Assembly (NCBI GenBank): GCA_947629865.1
Contig: CANRFJ010000018.1
Coordinates: forward strand, 1 to 62,457
From: an uncultured Lachnospiraceae bacterium
GTDB taxonomy: Bacteria; Bacillota; Clostridia; Lachnospirales; Lachnospiraceae
Direction: 5' to 3'
Length of the DNA: 62,457 nucleotides
In this document: positions 15,639 to 25,286 of the stretch, one piece after another
Layout: every line of letters begins with the position of its first letter
Position numbering within the stretch: the first letter of the stretch is position 1
Made by a program: the position numbers and the translations under genes
The notes under the pieces: generated by a model
Seen by the model: the letters and a program-made list of their open reading frames with translations, nothing else
The model's database searches: none
Told to the model about the DNA's origin: nothing

Positions 15639-17822
15639 ATGGGTAAAATCCGGTTGTCGGGATTCGTTTTTCTTGTATCGGTGTTGTCTGTTGTTCTGTG
15701 TGCGGTGCGGCCGGCGCAGATTGCACAGGCGGATACCCGCGCGGATGCAGCGGAGCCCTTTACGCAGGAGGAAAAGGAGAAAAATGCGGCATATGGCACC
15801 TTGCGGGTAGGGTATGTCACAGACCGAAAGCCGATGTGCTTTGATCAGGAGGGAAGCGGAGAGTTAGGGGGCGCGTCCCGCTATATTTTCGACCGCATAC
15901 AGGAGGTCAGCGGCCTGAAGTTTGAATACGTCGAACTTCCGGACGGGCAGGTGACATATGACGTTTTGGTGGGGGACAGGATCGATCTTGTCACCAGCGT
16001 GGAATATAACAGGGAGAATGTAAATGCCAGGGGAATTTTAATCAGCGAACCCTATTTTTCCGGCAGAAAGGTGATAGTGGGGAGAGAGGGACTAGTCTTT
16101 GAGGCGGATAAATCACTGAAGATTGCGGTGGCTACCGGTTCGCAGACGTTAAAAAAAGTGTTGAAGAAGCAGTATCCCAATTTTGAGATTGTGGATTTTG
16201 AAACGATTGAGGACTGCTTTGAAGCCGTTTACGAGGGAAAGGCAGATGTGCTGATTCAGAATCAGTATGTGGCGGAATATAATCTGTATAAACCCAAATA
16301 CAAAGAGCTGAAGGTGATTCCGGTCGTGGGACTGGCGGACGAACTCTGCTTCTCTGCCGTGATGCCGATTGAGGGCAGCGACCAGGACAAAATAGACGCC
16401 CAGGAGAGGAGCAGGGAAATAGTAGATGTGATCAATCGGGCGATTTCGCTTATGGGGCAGGAGGAGATAACCAATTTTGTGATTCGGGGCGTCATGGAAA
16501 ACCAGTATGAGTACAGCTTTTCGGATATCCTTTACAGATATCAGGGAACGATCCTCTTTGCGACAATCGTCTTTCTAGTCGTGTGCGTCCTCATATTTCT
16601 GATTATCCGCTTTTATATTAATACGATGGAAGCGCGCGCCGAGGCAAAGGCCAGAGGGCAGTTTTTGTCCACTATGAGCCATGAGATACGGACTCCCCTG
16701 AACGGCCTGATCGGATTGAATTATCTGATGCTCCAGAATCTGGGGAAACCAGAGAAGCTGGAAAGCTATCTCAGGCAGTCGGCGTCTACGGCCAAATATC
16801 TCCAGATGCTTGTGAATGATATTCTGGATATGTCGAAGCTGCGGGAAAATGAAATGTATTTTGAAAATAAGCCCTTTTCGCTCAATACGACGCTGGAGGC
16901 AGTCGCCTTTATGGAAAAGAGCCGGATGGACGAGAAGAAAATTCACTTTTCACTGGATACGGAGCTTCCATATCCCATTTTGTCCGGAGATGCAACCCGT
17001 GTGAAACAGGCAGTGCTGAATATGATTGACAACGCCTACAAATTCACGCCCAAGGGAGGCAGGATAAGCGTGCGGGTACGGCAGGAGAAACGGGCGGATC
17101 GAAAGATTACTACAACTGTAGAAGTAGAAGATACCGGTTGCGGGATGAGCGAGGAGTTCCAGAAGAAGATTTTTGATTCCTTTACCCAGGAGAGGGCGGA
17201 GGTGTCCAAGGGAAATCAGGGAACCGGTCTTGGTATGTCGATCTGCTATCTGCTGGCCAAGCAGATGGGAGGAGATATCCGTGTGGAGAGCGAAGTGGGG
17301 AAGGGAAGCCGGTTTACCTTTGAATTTGTGCTGAAAGCGGTGAGCGGAACCATTGAGAAAGAGACGGCGCCGGACGAGGAACAGGGAAGGGCTGGAAAAG
17401 AGTCTGCGGCTGACAGAGGGGAGAAACGGAGTGCCGCTGGAAACGATAAAATGCCGGGAGTTCTGGTGGCGGAGGACAATGAACTCAACGCCCAGATCCT
17501 TATGGAAGTGCTGGCGGAGAAGGGATTTCAGGTAATTGTCGCCCTGAATGGAAGGGAGGCGGTAAAACGATTCGCCGATTCCTCTCTGGGAGAATTCAGC
17601 ATTATACTGATGGATCTGATGATGCCGGAAATGGACGGCTACGAGGCGGCGCAGGAGATCCGCGCCCTTGACCGGCCGGATGCGGCTACGGTGAAGATTT
17701 TCGCCTGTACGGCAAACTCCTTTAAGGAGGACAGAGACCGCGCCATGGCGAGCGGCATGAACGATTTTATCACCAAGCCTGTCGATGTGAATAAGTTAAT
17801 TGAGAAATTAAAGCTTTCTTAA
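15639..17822 (+). CDS. hybrid sensor histidine kinase with periplasmic-type binding domain
   Basis: A 727-residue membrane kinase. ATG 15639 is preferred for its spacing to GAGGGG at 15624-15629; ATG 15630 and 15633 also exist. Order: signal sequence; extracellular SBP_bac_3-like domain (about 45-290, starting YGTLRVGYVTDRKPMCF); membrane helix about 303-327; HisKA with His348 in MSHEIRTPLNG; HATPase with NAYKFTPKGG and GTGLGMS; then a receiver domain with Asp659 in LMDLMMPEMDG and Lys in ITKPV. No output regulator or transfer domain gene is adjacent. The sensor domain suggests an amino acid or similar small ligand. It probably shares the pyr transcript. Confidence 0.88.
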   Translation: MGKIRLSGFVFLVSVLSVVLCAVRPAQIAQADTRADAAEPFTQEEKEKNAAYGTLRVGYVTDRKPMCFDQEGSGELGGASRYIFDRIQEVSGLKFEYVELPDGQVTYDVLVGDRIDLVTSVEYNRENVNARGILISEPYFSGRKVIVGREGLVFEADKSLKIAVATGSQTLKKVLKKQYPNFEIVDFETIEDCFEAVYEGKADVLIQNQYVAEYNLYKPKYKELKVIPVVGLADELCFSAVMPIEGSDQDKIDAQERSREIVDVINRAISLMGQEEITNFVIRGVMENQYEYSFSDILYRYQGTILFATIVFLVVCVLIFLIIRFYINTMEARAEAKARGQFLSTMSHEIRTPLNGLIGLNYLMLQNLGKPEKLESYLRQSASTAKYLQMLVNDILDMSKLRENEMYFENKPFSLNTTLEAVAFMEKSRMDEKKIHFSLDTELPYPILSGDATRVKQAVLNMIDNAYKFTPKGGRISVRVRQEKRADRKITTTVEVEDTGCGMSEEFQKKIFDSFTQERAEVSKGNQGTGLGMSICYLLAKQMGGDIRVESEVGKGSRFTFEFVLKAVSGTIEKETAPDEEQGRAGKESAADRGEKRSAAGNDKMPGVLVAEDNELNAQILMEVLAEKGFQVIVALNGREAVKRFADSSLGEFSIILMDLMMPEMDGYEAAQEIRALDRPDAATVKIFACTANSFKEDRDRAMASGMNDFITKPVDVNKLIEKLKLS

Positions 17823-17887
17823 AAAAGCCTTCTAAAATATGTGTCCGCGGTGCCGTGCGCCGTGCGGACGAGTGACGAGAGGACGAT

Positions 17888-17921
17888 AAAAACCCCCGCC
17901 GGAAAACGGCGGGGGTTTTTG
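17888..17921 (+). terminator. bidirectional rho-independent terminator
   Basis: CCCCCGCCG pairs with CGGCGGGGG around a GAAAA-type loop, with T runs on both strands. It separates the plus-strand pyr/kinase run from the converging minus-strand xylanase gene. Confidence 0.9.
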
Positions 17922-17989
17922 GTTTCCACAGAAGGAGCGCCCGTGGGGGCACTTTTCTCCTGCAGTGTTGGAAGAAAATCGTCGTTGCG

Positions 17990-20353
17990 TTATTTTGCGG
18001 TGGCGGTTTCCAATACGCTGTAGAATGACGGCTTTGGTGTCAGATCGTCATAGAACAGCAGCGGACGCTTATCGCTTTTCCAGGAATTTCCGTCGTTGAT
18101 ACCCCAGAAGGTTACGTTGGAAATCTTGTCCGAGTTGTTCTTGAACAGGGTAAACAGAGCCGCATAGCGCTCTGCCTGTGCCTCCAGAGACTGGTTTGCC
18201 TCGATCTGCACATCAAGCTCCGTTATCTGGACGTCCAGGCCTACTCCTTCACAGTAAAAATCAATGGCTGCCTGCAATTCGTCCAGATTGGGGGAGGTCA
18301 GAGTTCCGTGCGTCTGCATACCGACGCCGTCAATGCGGGATTCGCCCGGAAGCTCCATATATATATCCATCAATTTATTCTGCTTGCCTGAAGTCTCCAT
18401 ATTGTAGTCGTTGTAGTACAGTTTTGCCGTTTCGGGGGCGTACTGGCTGGCATAGAGGAAGGCATCGGCCACATAGGAGTCGCCCACGGTAGCCGTCCAG
18501 TTGTTGCTTCTCAATTCGCCGCTATCGTCCAGCGCTTCGTTTACCACATCCCATGCGGTCACAACGCCGGGGTAGTTTTCCTCGACAAACTGGATTACCT
18601 GTTTGATATAGCTCTCCATACGGCCTTTCATGACGGCTGACGACACAAGAGCCCCGTCGTCTGTATAGCCCTCACGGAAGAACCAGTCCGGCGTCTGTGC
18701 GGCGTATACAAGGGCGTGGCCGCGCACCTTGAGTCCGGCTGACTTCGCGAAATCCAGAATCTTTGTCATGCCGGAGTTGTACAGGTTCAGAACCGGAGCG
18801 CCATCCTCGGATTTCTGGCTGGCCTCCTGATTTAACAGGGCGTCCGGCTTCATCTCATTTTCTGCGGTTATTGTGCCAAAGCCCATAATCCGATCCTGGT
18901 ACTCCCCGTCTGCCACCATGGCGGCAGATACGGCGGCGCCGACTGCGAAATGATCCTTATAGGCCTCGTTCAGGCTCTCCACCGGAGTCACGTCAGTGAC
19001 AATCAGTTTGTCCAGTGTCATGGGAACCTTTTCTGTGTTAAAGCCTTCCGTTCTCGGGCTGTCAAACCACAGCTTAAAGGTGATCTTGTCACACAGCGCT
19101 TCTGTGGCGGTGATGACTGCACTAAAGGAGGTGCCGTCCTCAATGCCGTCGGTTTTCCAGAGCTTCGGCGCATTATCCCAGGACCAGCCGTTTACGTTGC
19201 TCTGTACGACCATCTGTTTGAACTCGCTTGCTCCGGAGATGCTAAAACTGATTTTGAACTGTTCTCCCTCTTTGATTTCCGAGTTGTTGACGTTGAAATA
19301 TTGCACGTTCCAGGAACCGGTCTCAGCATCTTTTACAGCTGTCACGCCGCCGCTATAATACCGTCCCTTGTTGATCTCCATGGAGTCCGGCAGGGGGACA
19401 ACATCACTGTTGGCTACTTTTACCACGATCAAATCCGAGAGCGTCAGGTCAAGGGGGCCCGTCAGTACAGCGTCTTTCTCTACCGGACTGTCCACGCGGA
19501 TTTTGAAGGAGACGCCGTCTCCGGAGCTCACTGCCGTGAGGGCGCCGGTGAAACTCTGCTTTTCTGCCAGTCCGTTTCCGGCCCACAGTTTGGGAGAAGT
19601 CTCCCAACCCCAGTCGTTGAGGTTACTCTGGGTGACAATCTGTTTGAATTTTTCAGCGCCGCCCAGCGTATAGGAGATGATATAGGTATCTCCTGTGGAG
19701 TAGGCGGAGTCGCTGACATTGAAATACTGTACTTCATAGGCATTTCCCTCATCGTTGAGGGTGGCCGTCACTGGCCCGCTGTAAGGCGTATTCAGTGCAA
19801 TTTGCTTGTCTTCTGGCAGTTCGACGGCCTCGTTGCCGGTGTTGCCGATCTTCATGATATAGAGGTCGGTCAGTGTGATTTCAACTTCTGGCTCAACGTC
19901 ATATTCCTCCAATGGATTATCAAACTGCATTTTGAAGGATACATTGTCACCGTCTCCGGTTGCCGTAATCTTGCCGGCAACTGTGACGGTATCTGAAAAT
20001 CCGTCATCAGACCAGACCTTCGGCGCGGCGGCCCAGTCCCAGTTGTTGACGTCGCTCTGGATGGCGATCTGTTTGAATTCAAAGGCGCCTTGGATGGTGC
20101 AGGACACATAGAACTCGTCTCCCTTCTTGTAGGCAGAATCGAGCACGTTGAAATATCCGATGTCCCAGGCGGTCTTTTCTGTATTTGCTTTGGCCATTCT
20201 TTCGCCGGTGTATTTGATGCCGTATTCCATGTTCAGATATTGGGACAAATCGGCGGCAGCGGCCTTTTTGGCCGGTGTGAATCCGGCGGCTGTTGTGAGC
20301 AGCATGACAAAGACGACAATCTTTGCCAGATGTTTTTTCATAGATACTTTCAT
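17990..20353 (-). CDS. secreted GH10 endo-beta-1,4-xylanase with three N-terminal binding-module repeats
   Basis: A 787-residue protein with a signal peptide (residues about 1-33). Three related domains of about 135 residues follow (about 35-165, 175-305 and 310-445). Each has the pattern YFNV.DS.Y..GD, FKQI..QS..N.W.W..APK.W and a C-terminal LTDL..M-like strand, as in carbohydrate-binding modules. The GH10 barrel spans about 450-785: ENEMKPD, the acid/base Glu near 606 in WDVVNEALDD, and the nucleophile Glu near 713 in ITELDVQIE. The usual GHTLVWHSQ segment reads GHALVYAAQ here. It is an extracellular xylan-degrading enzyme by family. No anchor motif is seen. AAAGGA precedes the start. Confidence 0.9.
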   Translation of the reverse strand: MKVSMKKHLAKIVVFVMLLTTAAGFTPAKKAAAADLSQYLNMEYGIKYTGERMAKANTEKTAWDIGYFNVLDSAYKKGDEFYVSCTIQGAFEFKQIAIQSDVNNWDWAAAPKVWSDDGFSDTVTVAGKITATGDGDNVSFKMQFDNPLEEYDVEPEVEITLTDLYIMKIGNTGNEAVELPEDKQIALNTPYSGPVTATLNDEGNAYEVQYFNVSDSAYSTGDTYIISYTLGGAEKFKQIVTQSNLNDWGWETSPKLWAGNGLAEKQSFTGALTAVSSGDGVSFKIRVDSPVEKDAVLTGPLDLTLSDLIVVKVANSDVVPLPDSMEINKGRYYSGGVTAVKDAETGSWNVQYFNVNNSEIKEGEQFKISFSISGASEFKQMVVQSNVNGWSWDNAPKLWKTDGIEDGTSFSAVITATEALCDKITFKLWFDSPRTEGFNTEKVPMTLDKLIVTDVTPVESLNEAYKDHFAVGAAVSAAMVADGEYQDRIMGFGTITAENEMKPDALLNQEASQKSEDGAPVLNLYNSGMTKILDFAKSAGLKVRGHALVYAAQTPDWFFREGYTDDGALVSSAVMKGRMESYIKQVIQFVEENYPGVVTAWDVVNEALDDSGELRSNNWTATVGDSYVADAFLYASQYAPETAKLYYNDYNMETSGKQNKLMDIYMELPGESRIDGVGMQTHGTLTSPNLDELQAAIDFYCEGVGLDVQITELDVQIEANQSLEAQAERYAALFTLFKNNSDKISNVTFWGINDGNSWKSDKRPLLFYDDLTPKPSFYSVLETATAK

Positions 20354-20592
20354 ACTTATATTCCTTTCTCTTGGTGAAGGGGTGAATGTCTCAACCCCGA
20401 TTTGCGGTTTCCGTGTCTATCCTCCTTTCTGTTGCGGCGATTTTGCGGAATATGGAGCGCGGCGCGGCGACGCGTCGTGCCGTCCATATGCCGACCGCCT
20501 TTCTTTTTCCCCTTGTATACAATAAGAACGAAATGGAAAACGGAAAAAGTTTCTTTTTCTTATTTTTTTATCAAATTTTTACTAAAAATTAA
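20354..20592. other. intergenic region upstream of the xylanase gene
   Basis: It holds the xylanase ribosome site and a mixed stretch with a GC-rich centre (about 20440-20490) and AT-rich ends. No open frame with a ribosome site and no clear promoter pair was found on the minus strand. A short GTATAC near 20515 is the only palindrome noted. Confidence 0.4.
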
Positions 20593-20629
20593 CACAGAAG
20601 CTGCCGTATGAAATACGACAGCTTCTGCG
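20593..20629 (-). terminator. terminator after the Ig-like surface protein gene
   Basis: GCAGAAGCTGTCGTA pairs with TACGGCAGCTTCTGTG on the minus strand, followed by TTAATTTTT. It lies 15 bases after the stop and separates the gene from the xylanase gene. Confidence 0.85.
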
Positions 20630-20643
20630 TTTGATTAAATATT

Positions 20644-23600
20644 TTACTCTGTTACATGAACCACGCACTGCTTTCGGGTGATGCTTCCGTCCTGATGTGT
20701 GATCTCGGCTATCAGTGTCGTGTCGCCGGGCGAGGACGCCGTGATTTTTCCTGTGGCGTCCACAGTGGCGGGAATGGACTCAAAGCGGCTGCCGGTGCCG
20801 GTGTCCTTGCCCTCACGGTAGGTGAACTGGGACAGGTAGCAGTTTGTGCTGTATTTTACAGTATCGGTCTCAAGAGTATCCAGATTTAAATCATAGGTTT
20901 CCCCTGCTTTTATGGAGATGTCAGGGACGTCTCCGGTGGAGATTGCCACGTTGTCGACTGTGAATGAGCAGGGGTGTGGCATCGTGTCGTAGCCTTCCTT
21001 TTGGGCCATATGGTCCGGGGAGATACATCCCGGCAGATCCCCGTCCAGCATCAGGCGCAGACGGACTGTCTTGCCCGCCGGAACTGTGACGGAGCCGGAG
21101 ATGTCATAATATTCTTTATTGCTGGTGGCATAGCGGTTGTCGCGGAACGGAATCTTGATATTATTTGTCACGGTTGTCGTCTGTTCCGAGTCGTCGACGG
21201 CCACAAGTTTCAGCGGCAGCTGATAGGACACAAAGGAAGTATTGGAAGCCATCTGTGAATTTATATAAGACTTATCCGCGTCGATGTCTGCAAAGCGGAA
21301 CATAAAGGACAGGGTGTATGTCTTATCCGTGCCGCCTGTGTTCTGCACCTTGAACTGCAGGTAGTCTTCCTTATCTCCGAAAAAGCCCTGGAAGGCGGCG
21401 GTTCTGCGCTGTGCCGTAGTCAGTTTGTCGTCTGTTTTGAAGATACCGAAATTTTTATAAATCTTGACAAAGCTGGCATTGGTGAGAGTGGGTGAGAACT
21501 CTGCGTCCGCCGGTTCGGTAAATTTCCAGGATAATACGTCCGATGCTTTTATTGTCTCCAGTGTGGCGCCCGTTGTGTCAAAGTTCTCGAAATATTCCAC
21601 GTCCAGTTTGTTGATGTCAAAGGTTTTGCCGCCGCCGTCTTCCACAGTGACCTGGATTTCGCCGTATTTGGTGGGATCAAAATCCGATGTGGCGCGCACG
21701 GTAATCTTCGTTCCCGCCTTCACAGCGGCGGTGACAGAGAGTGTGTTGCTGCTTCCGGCAGAGGAAGCGAGGGAAGCGCCGTCTACCGGCTCCGGTATGG
21801 ACCAGGTAAGCGCATCCGACGGTGTTCCGGACGCATCGATTTCGGCTGAGAGCCGCAGTGGAAGGTCGGAAGAAACCGTTGTCTTGTTTCCGGCAGATGT
21901 TATCGTCACGCTGTTTATCTTGTTGGCCCGAACGGTGAGAGTATATGTCGCCGATTTGCTCTTGTCAAATACCGAGGTGGCCTTGACGTGGATCTCTGTG
22001 CCGTCTGCGACGTCTTCTACGGAGAGAAGGCCGTTGCTGCTGATGGAGGCCCCCTTTACAGGCGGCTCAATGCTCCATGTCACAGATGTGTCGGGATCTC
22101 CGGTGCTGGTCGCGCTGGCTCGCAGCTGTATGGAATTGCCCTGATATATCTCGGTTGCTCCCTTGTCCGCCGTGATGGACAGGGCGTCGATGGTCTGCGC
22201 CAGCACTTTTACCGTCGTGGTGCCGGACACACTGGGATCATCTACGGAAGTCGCCTTTACGGTAATGGTGCTGTTCGGCGCCGCGTTGCCGACGGTGAGA
22301 AGTCCTTTTGCGTCGATGGAAGCTCCGTCCACGGCCGGATCGATGGAATAGGTGACGTCCTGTGCCGGCCCGCCGGTGCCTGTGACGGTGGAAGTGAACT
22401 GAAGCGTGTGGTTCTGGTATACGGTTGTGGCGTTTCCGGCCGCTTTGACCGTTACCTTTGACACCTTTGCCTTGTCTACGTAGAACATCAGGTCATCAAT
22501 GTAGTAGACGGCGTTGATGCCGGAGGTCAGCTCGGAATCGCGGCAGATATACAGGCGGTTCGTGCTTCCGGTGTATTTGCTTCCGGTGTTGGCCGGGAAA
22601 GTGTAGGTGCCGGTCACATGATACCAGGTATCCGGCTCGGCATTGTATTTATAGGCAGGGTTGCTGTAGCCCCAGCGCTCATTGATTATAAGATTCAGTT
22701 TTTTCTTGATCTCATCGCTCTTTTCATACTTCATATAGGCGGAGATAGTCACCGTCTTTCCGGCATATTTCGGATCCACGTCCATCCACGCCAGAACGTC
22801 GTAGGAGCTGCTTGTATAGCCCTTGCTGGCATCGAAGCGGATAACATCGCCCCGCTCCGGATCGGACACGTTGGAATATGCCTCCTCGCTGCGGTAGGTA
22901 AGGCCGTATGGCGCCGATGAATCCTGATTCAGCTGTATCTGATCTTCGGTCAGCACAGGAGTCAGATCCTCTACAATAGTAAAGGAAGCGGTGGCGCTGA
23001 CAGAGTTATCGGCGCCCGATGCGGTGACGGTAATCTTTCCGCCGGCAGTCGTGCCGGAAGCAACGGTGAGGACGCCGCTGTCGCTGATGGAAACGCCGTC
23101 CTTTTCTGTCACAGACCACTTAACGGCTCCCGTATAGGTTCCCTCGGTTGTCAGCGTCAGAGACTCTCCCTGTTTGATTCCGGTACGTCCTCCGGATACA
23201 ATAGCGAGAGGAACTGTCGGGGGAGTGGACGGATCGGGCGATACCGACGGGTTCGACGACGGATCCGCCGACGGGGAAGTCGGATTGTCCGAAGGAGAGG
23301 AACTTGCCGGCGAGGTCGGCTGGGAGGAACCCGATGGCTGTGAAGATGCGGGCGGGGAGGATACTTTCACTCCCGGTGTACCGGAGACGCCTGGGGTATT
23401 TATGGACGTCCGGCTTCCCTTATCGGACACAGTCACACGGCAGACCGCCTGAGCGCCCTGTCCGTCCGCAGAGGCCACGGTGATTTTTGCGCTTCCCGCT
23501 TTTTTTGCGGTCACGACGCCCTTTTTGCTCACGGATGCGACTTTTGCATCGCTTGAATACCAGTTGAATTTTTTCACCGTAGGATTCTCCGGAGAGACAA

Positions 23601-24117
23601 TGGTGGCCTTCAGGGTATAGGAACTGTTCGCAGTGTCAGGGACAAGAGAAAGACTTTCTTTGTCAAGTGAGATTTTTTTGACCTTTGCGAGTTTTTTTAC
23701 AACAGACACAAGAACTGTTGCCTTGACTTTTTTGTTTTTTCTGCTCTGAATGGTAATTTTGGCCTTTCCGACCTTTTTTGCCTTGATTTTTCCCTTTTTG
23801 GATACCGAGGCAATCTTTTTTTTGCTGCTCTTAAAGGTAATCCGGGCTGAGCTTTTTGCCTTCGCCGGAGAAATTTTATATTTTAATTGAAAAGTTTTTC
23901 CCTTTTGAATGGTAAGAGTGCTGGATACACTTTTCGCACTCAGGCTGTACGGCCTGGTGAGCTGTATCTTCTTTGGTATTTTTTTTTTGGCGGCCGCAGC
24001 TGTCATTGGATCAACGCCGTTTACAAGGGTGGCGAGGGTGAGAGAAGTTACTGTCAGCATGGATACGATCCGTTTTAGCTTTGGTTGTTTTTCTTTGAAA
24101 TAGTTTTGATTGACCAT
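20644..24117 (-). CDS. large secreted Ig-like/carbohydrate-binding-module protein, no catalytic domain seen
   Basis: A 1157-residue protein, started after AAGGAGGT. A signal-like segment (about 15-43) is followed by two Big_2 domains (about 60-230; SKKKIASVSKKGKIKAKK, SSDAKVASVSKKGVVTAKK), a Ser/Pro linker (about 235-305) and a third Ig-like domain. Next comes a jelly-roll domain like CBM4/9/22 (about 395-555; TWYHVTGTYTFPA, YYIDDLMFYVD). Three related Ig-like repeats follow (about 555-835; WSIEPPVKGASISSNGLL and variants), then a second beta-rich domain (about 850-1075, ending SFTVDNVAIS) and a final Big_2-like domain. I find no glycosidase motif or LPXTG. With the xylanase next door, a surface xylan-binding role is a reasonable inference. 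Confidence 0.8.
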   Translation of the reverse strand: MVNQNYFKEKQPKLKRIVSMLTVTSLTLATLVNGVDPMTAAAAKKKIPKKIQLTRPYSLSAKSVSSTLTIQKGKTFQLKYKISPAKAKSSARITFKSSKKKIASVSKKGKIKAKKVGKAKITIQSRKNKKVKATVLVSVVKKLAKVKKISLDKESLSLVPDTANSSYTLKATIVSPENPTVKKFNWYSSDAKVASVSKKGVVTAKKAGSAKITVASADGQGAQAVCRVTVSDKGSRTSINTPGVSGTPGVKVSSPPASSQPSGSSQPTSPASSSPSDNPTSPSADPSSNPSVSPDPSTPPTVPLAIVSGGRTGIKQGESLTLTTEGTYTGAVKWSVTEKDGVSISDSGVLTVASGTTAGGKITVTASGADNSVSATASFTIVEDLTPVLTEDQIQLNQDSSAPYGLTYRSEEAYSNVSDPERGDVIRFDASKGYTSSSYDVLAWMDVDPKYAGKTVTISAYMKYEKSDEIKKKLNLIINERWGYSNPAYKYNAEPDTWYHVTGTYTFPANTGSKYTGSTNRLYICRDSELTSGINAVYYIDDLMFYVDKAKVSKVTVKAAGNATTVYQNHTLQFTSTVTGTGGPAQDVTYSIDPAVDGASIDAKGLLTVGNAAPNSTITVKATSVDDPSVSGTTTVKVLAQTIDALSITADKGATEIYQGNSIQLRASATSTGDPDTSVTWSIEPPVKGASISSNGLLSVEDVADGTEIHVKATSVFDKSKSATYTLTVRANKINSVTITSAGNKTTVSSDLPLRLSAEIDASGTPSDALTWSIPEPVDGASLASSAGSSNTLSVTAAVKAGTKITVRATSDFDPTKYGEIQVTVEDGGGKTFDINKLDVEYFENFDTTGATLETIKASDVLSWKFTEPADAEFSPTLTNASFVKIYKNFGIFKTDDKLTTAQRRTAAFQGFFGDKEDYLQFKVQNTGGTDKTYTLSFMFRFADIDADKSYINSQMASNTSFVSYQLPLKLVAVDDSEQTTTVTNNIKIPFRDNRYATSNKEYYDISGSVTVPAGKTVRLRLMLDGDLPGCISPDHMAQKEGYDTMPHPCSFTVDNVAISTGDVPDISIKAGETYDLNLDTLETDTVKYSTNCYLSQFTYREGKDTGTGSRFESIPATVDATGKITASSPGDTTLIAEITHQDGSITRKQCVVHVTE

Positions 24118-24151
24118 TTTTTACCTCCTTATATGCTCCGCCGTATACAAA

Positions 24152-24180
24152 TTGCCGTTTTCACCTGAATAGACCGGCAA
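24152..24180 (-). other. hairpin in the leader of the Ig-like gene
   Basis: TTGCCG (24152-24157) pairs with CGGCAA (24175-24180) in the untranslated leader of the minus-strand gene. The stem is only six pairs, and it is not assigned to a known riboswitch. Confidence 0.3.
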
Positions 24181-24376
24181 GGTGCAAGCCAGCAATTTAC
24201 AGGGTAAAAATGCGGATATATAAGATTGTAAAGGAGCGGGAGAGTAGAACTTATCCCTTTATCGGTCTGATGAAAATTGCGGCATATTCCTGCCAATGGT
24301 TCAAAATGAAAACAGAATAAGTATATGGTCTGCTATTATTATATATATGCCGGTCTTTGGGAAATATGACACCTTT

Positions 24377-25165
24377 TTATTTCTTCACCTGTCTGCCGTC
24401 CGGATTCATGCTGTAATTTTCCTTCATGATCAGCTGGGAGACAGGCACCAGTGTGTAACCCTTCTGCTTCAGCGCAGTCAGCAGCTCGTCAAGGGCTTCG
24501 GCCGTGTGCTTTCCCCCATTATGGCACAAAATAATGGATCCGTTGCCCAGGTTTTTGTGTTCAGTGACACGCCGGATAATGGTGGCGGCGTCATAGTCCT
24601 TCCAGTCGAGACTGTCCACGTCCCATTGGATCGGATAGTAGTTACATTCGCGGACGGTTCGGATCAATGTGTCGTTGTAGTCCCCGTAGGGCGGGCGGAA
24701 TAAAATCATATCCTTTCCCGTGAGAGCCTTGACCTTTTCGTGGGGCTTCATCAGTTCTTCCCGACACTGCTCCGCTGTGAGCTGCGACATCTGCTTGTGG
24801 TTTTCGCTGTGGTTTCCCAGGTCGTGTCCGTCTGCGGCGATGGCCTTGACGTCCTCCGGATATTTTTCAATCCAGCCGCCGGTCATAAAGAAAGTGGCCT
24901 TCACATTGTGTTTTTTCAGGATCGAGAGGAGTTTTCGCGTGTCCTCGTTGCCCCAGGCGGCGTCAAAACTTATGGAGATCAGCGGTTTATCCTGCTCGAC
25001 GCAATAGATGGGGAGTTCTTTGGAGTGAATGACGTAATTGCCGAGCGTCTCGGCGGACTGCGGATAGACGAGCCAGCTCATTGCCAACAGAGCGATGGTG
25101 GAGAGCACGATGGCCCCCACCTTGGTAAAAAGAATCAGTTTTTCGCGTTCTATTTCAATATTCAT
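24377..25165 (-). CDS. PdaB-like polysaccharide deacetylase
   Basis: A 262-residue membrane-anchored protein. The start at 25165 gives a short cytoplasmic head and one membrane span (about 12-35). The NodB domain has SFDAAWGNEDT (motif 1 in the form seen in PdaB), the zinc-binding HSENH near residue 127, RPPYGDYND, WDVDSLDW and ILCHNGG. PdaB of Bacillus acts in spore cortex maintenance, and related enzymes deacetylate cell-wall sugars. Sporulation is supported by the SleC-like gene elsewhere in the window. It is divergent from dtd. Confidence 0.85.
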   Translation of the reverse strand: MNIEIEREKLILFTKVGAIVLSTIALLAMSWLVYPQSAETLGNYVIHSKELPIYCVEQDKPLISISFDAAWGNEDTRKLLSILKKHNVKATFFMTGGWIEKYPEDVKAIAADGHDLGNHSENHKQMSQLTAEQCREELMKPHEKVKALTGKDMILFRPPYGDYNDTLIRTVRECNYYPIQWDVDSLDWKDYDAATIIRRVTEHKNLGNGSIILCHNGGKHTAEALDELLTALKQKGYTLVPVSQLIMKENYSMNPDGRQVKK

Positions 25166-25240
25166 AGACAGACTTCCCGAAGGGGTTTTAGTACAGTGTA
25201 TGCGTCGGGTGAAAAAACTATGTCTTTTCCGCTCTCTTTG

Positions 25241-25249
25241 TGATATACT
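25241..25249 (+). promoter_or_regulatory. extended -10 promoter before dtd
   Basis: TGATATACT reads as an extended -10 element (TGnTATACT), 38 bases before the dtd start. No good -35 box is seen. Confidence 0.45.
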
Positions 25250-25286
25250 GATTTTATAGTACTGCGCAGACGAAGGGAGAGAACCG

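Noticed and set aside
18950-19996. 348-codon plus-strand frame
   Set aside because: It is antisense to the repeated modules of the xylanase; its internal similarity comes from the module repeats on the other strand.
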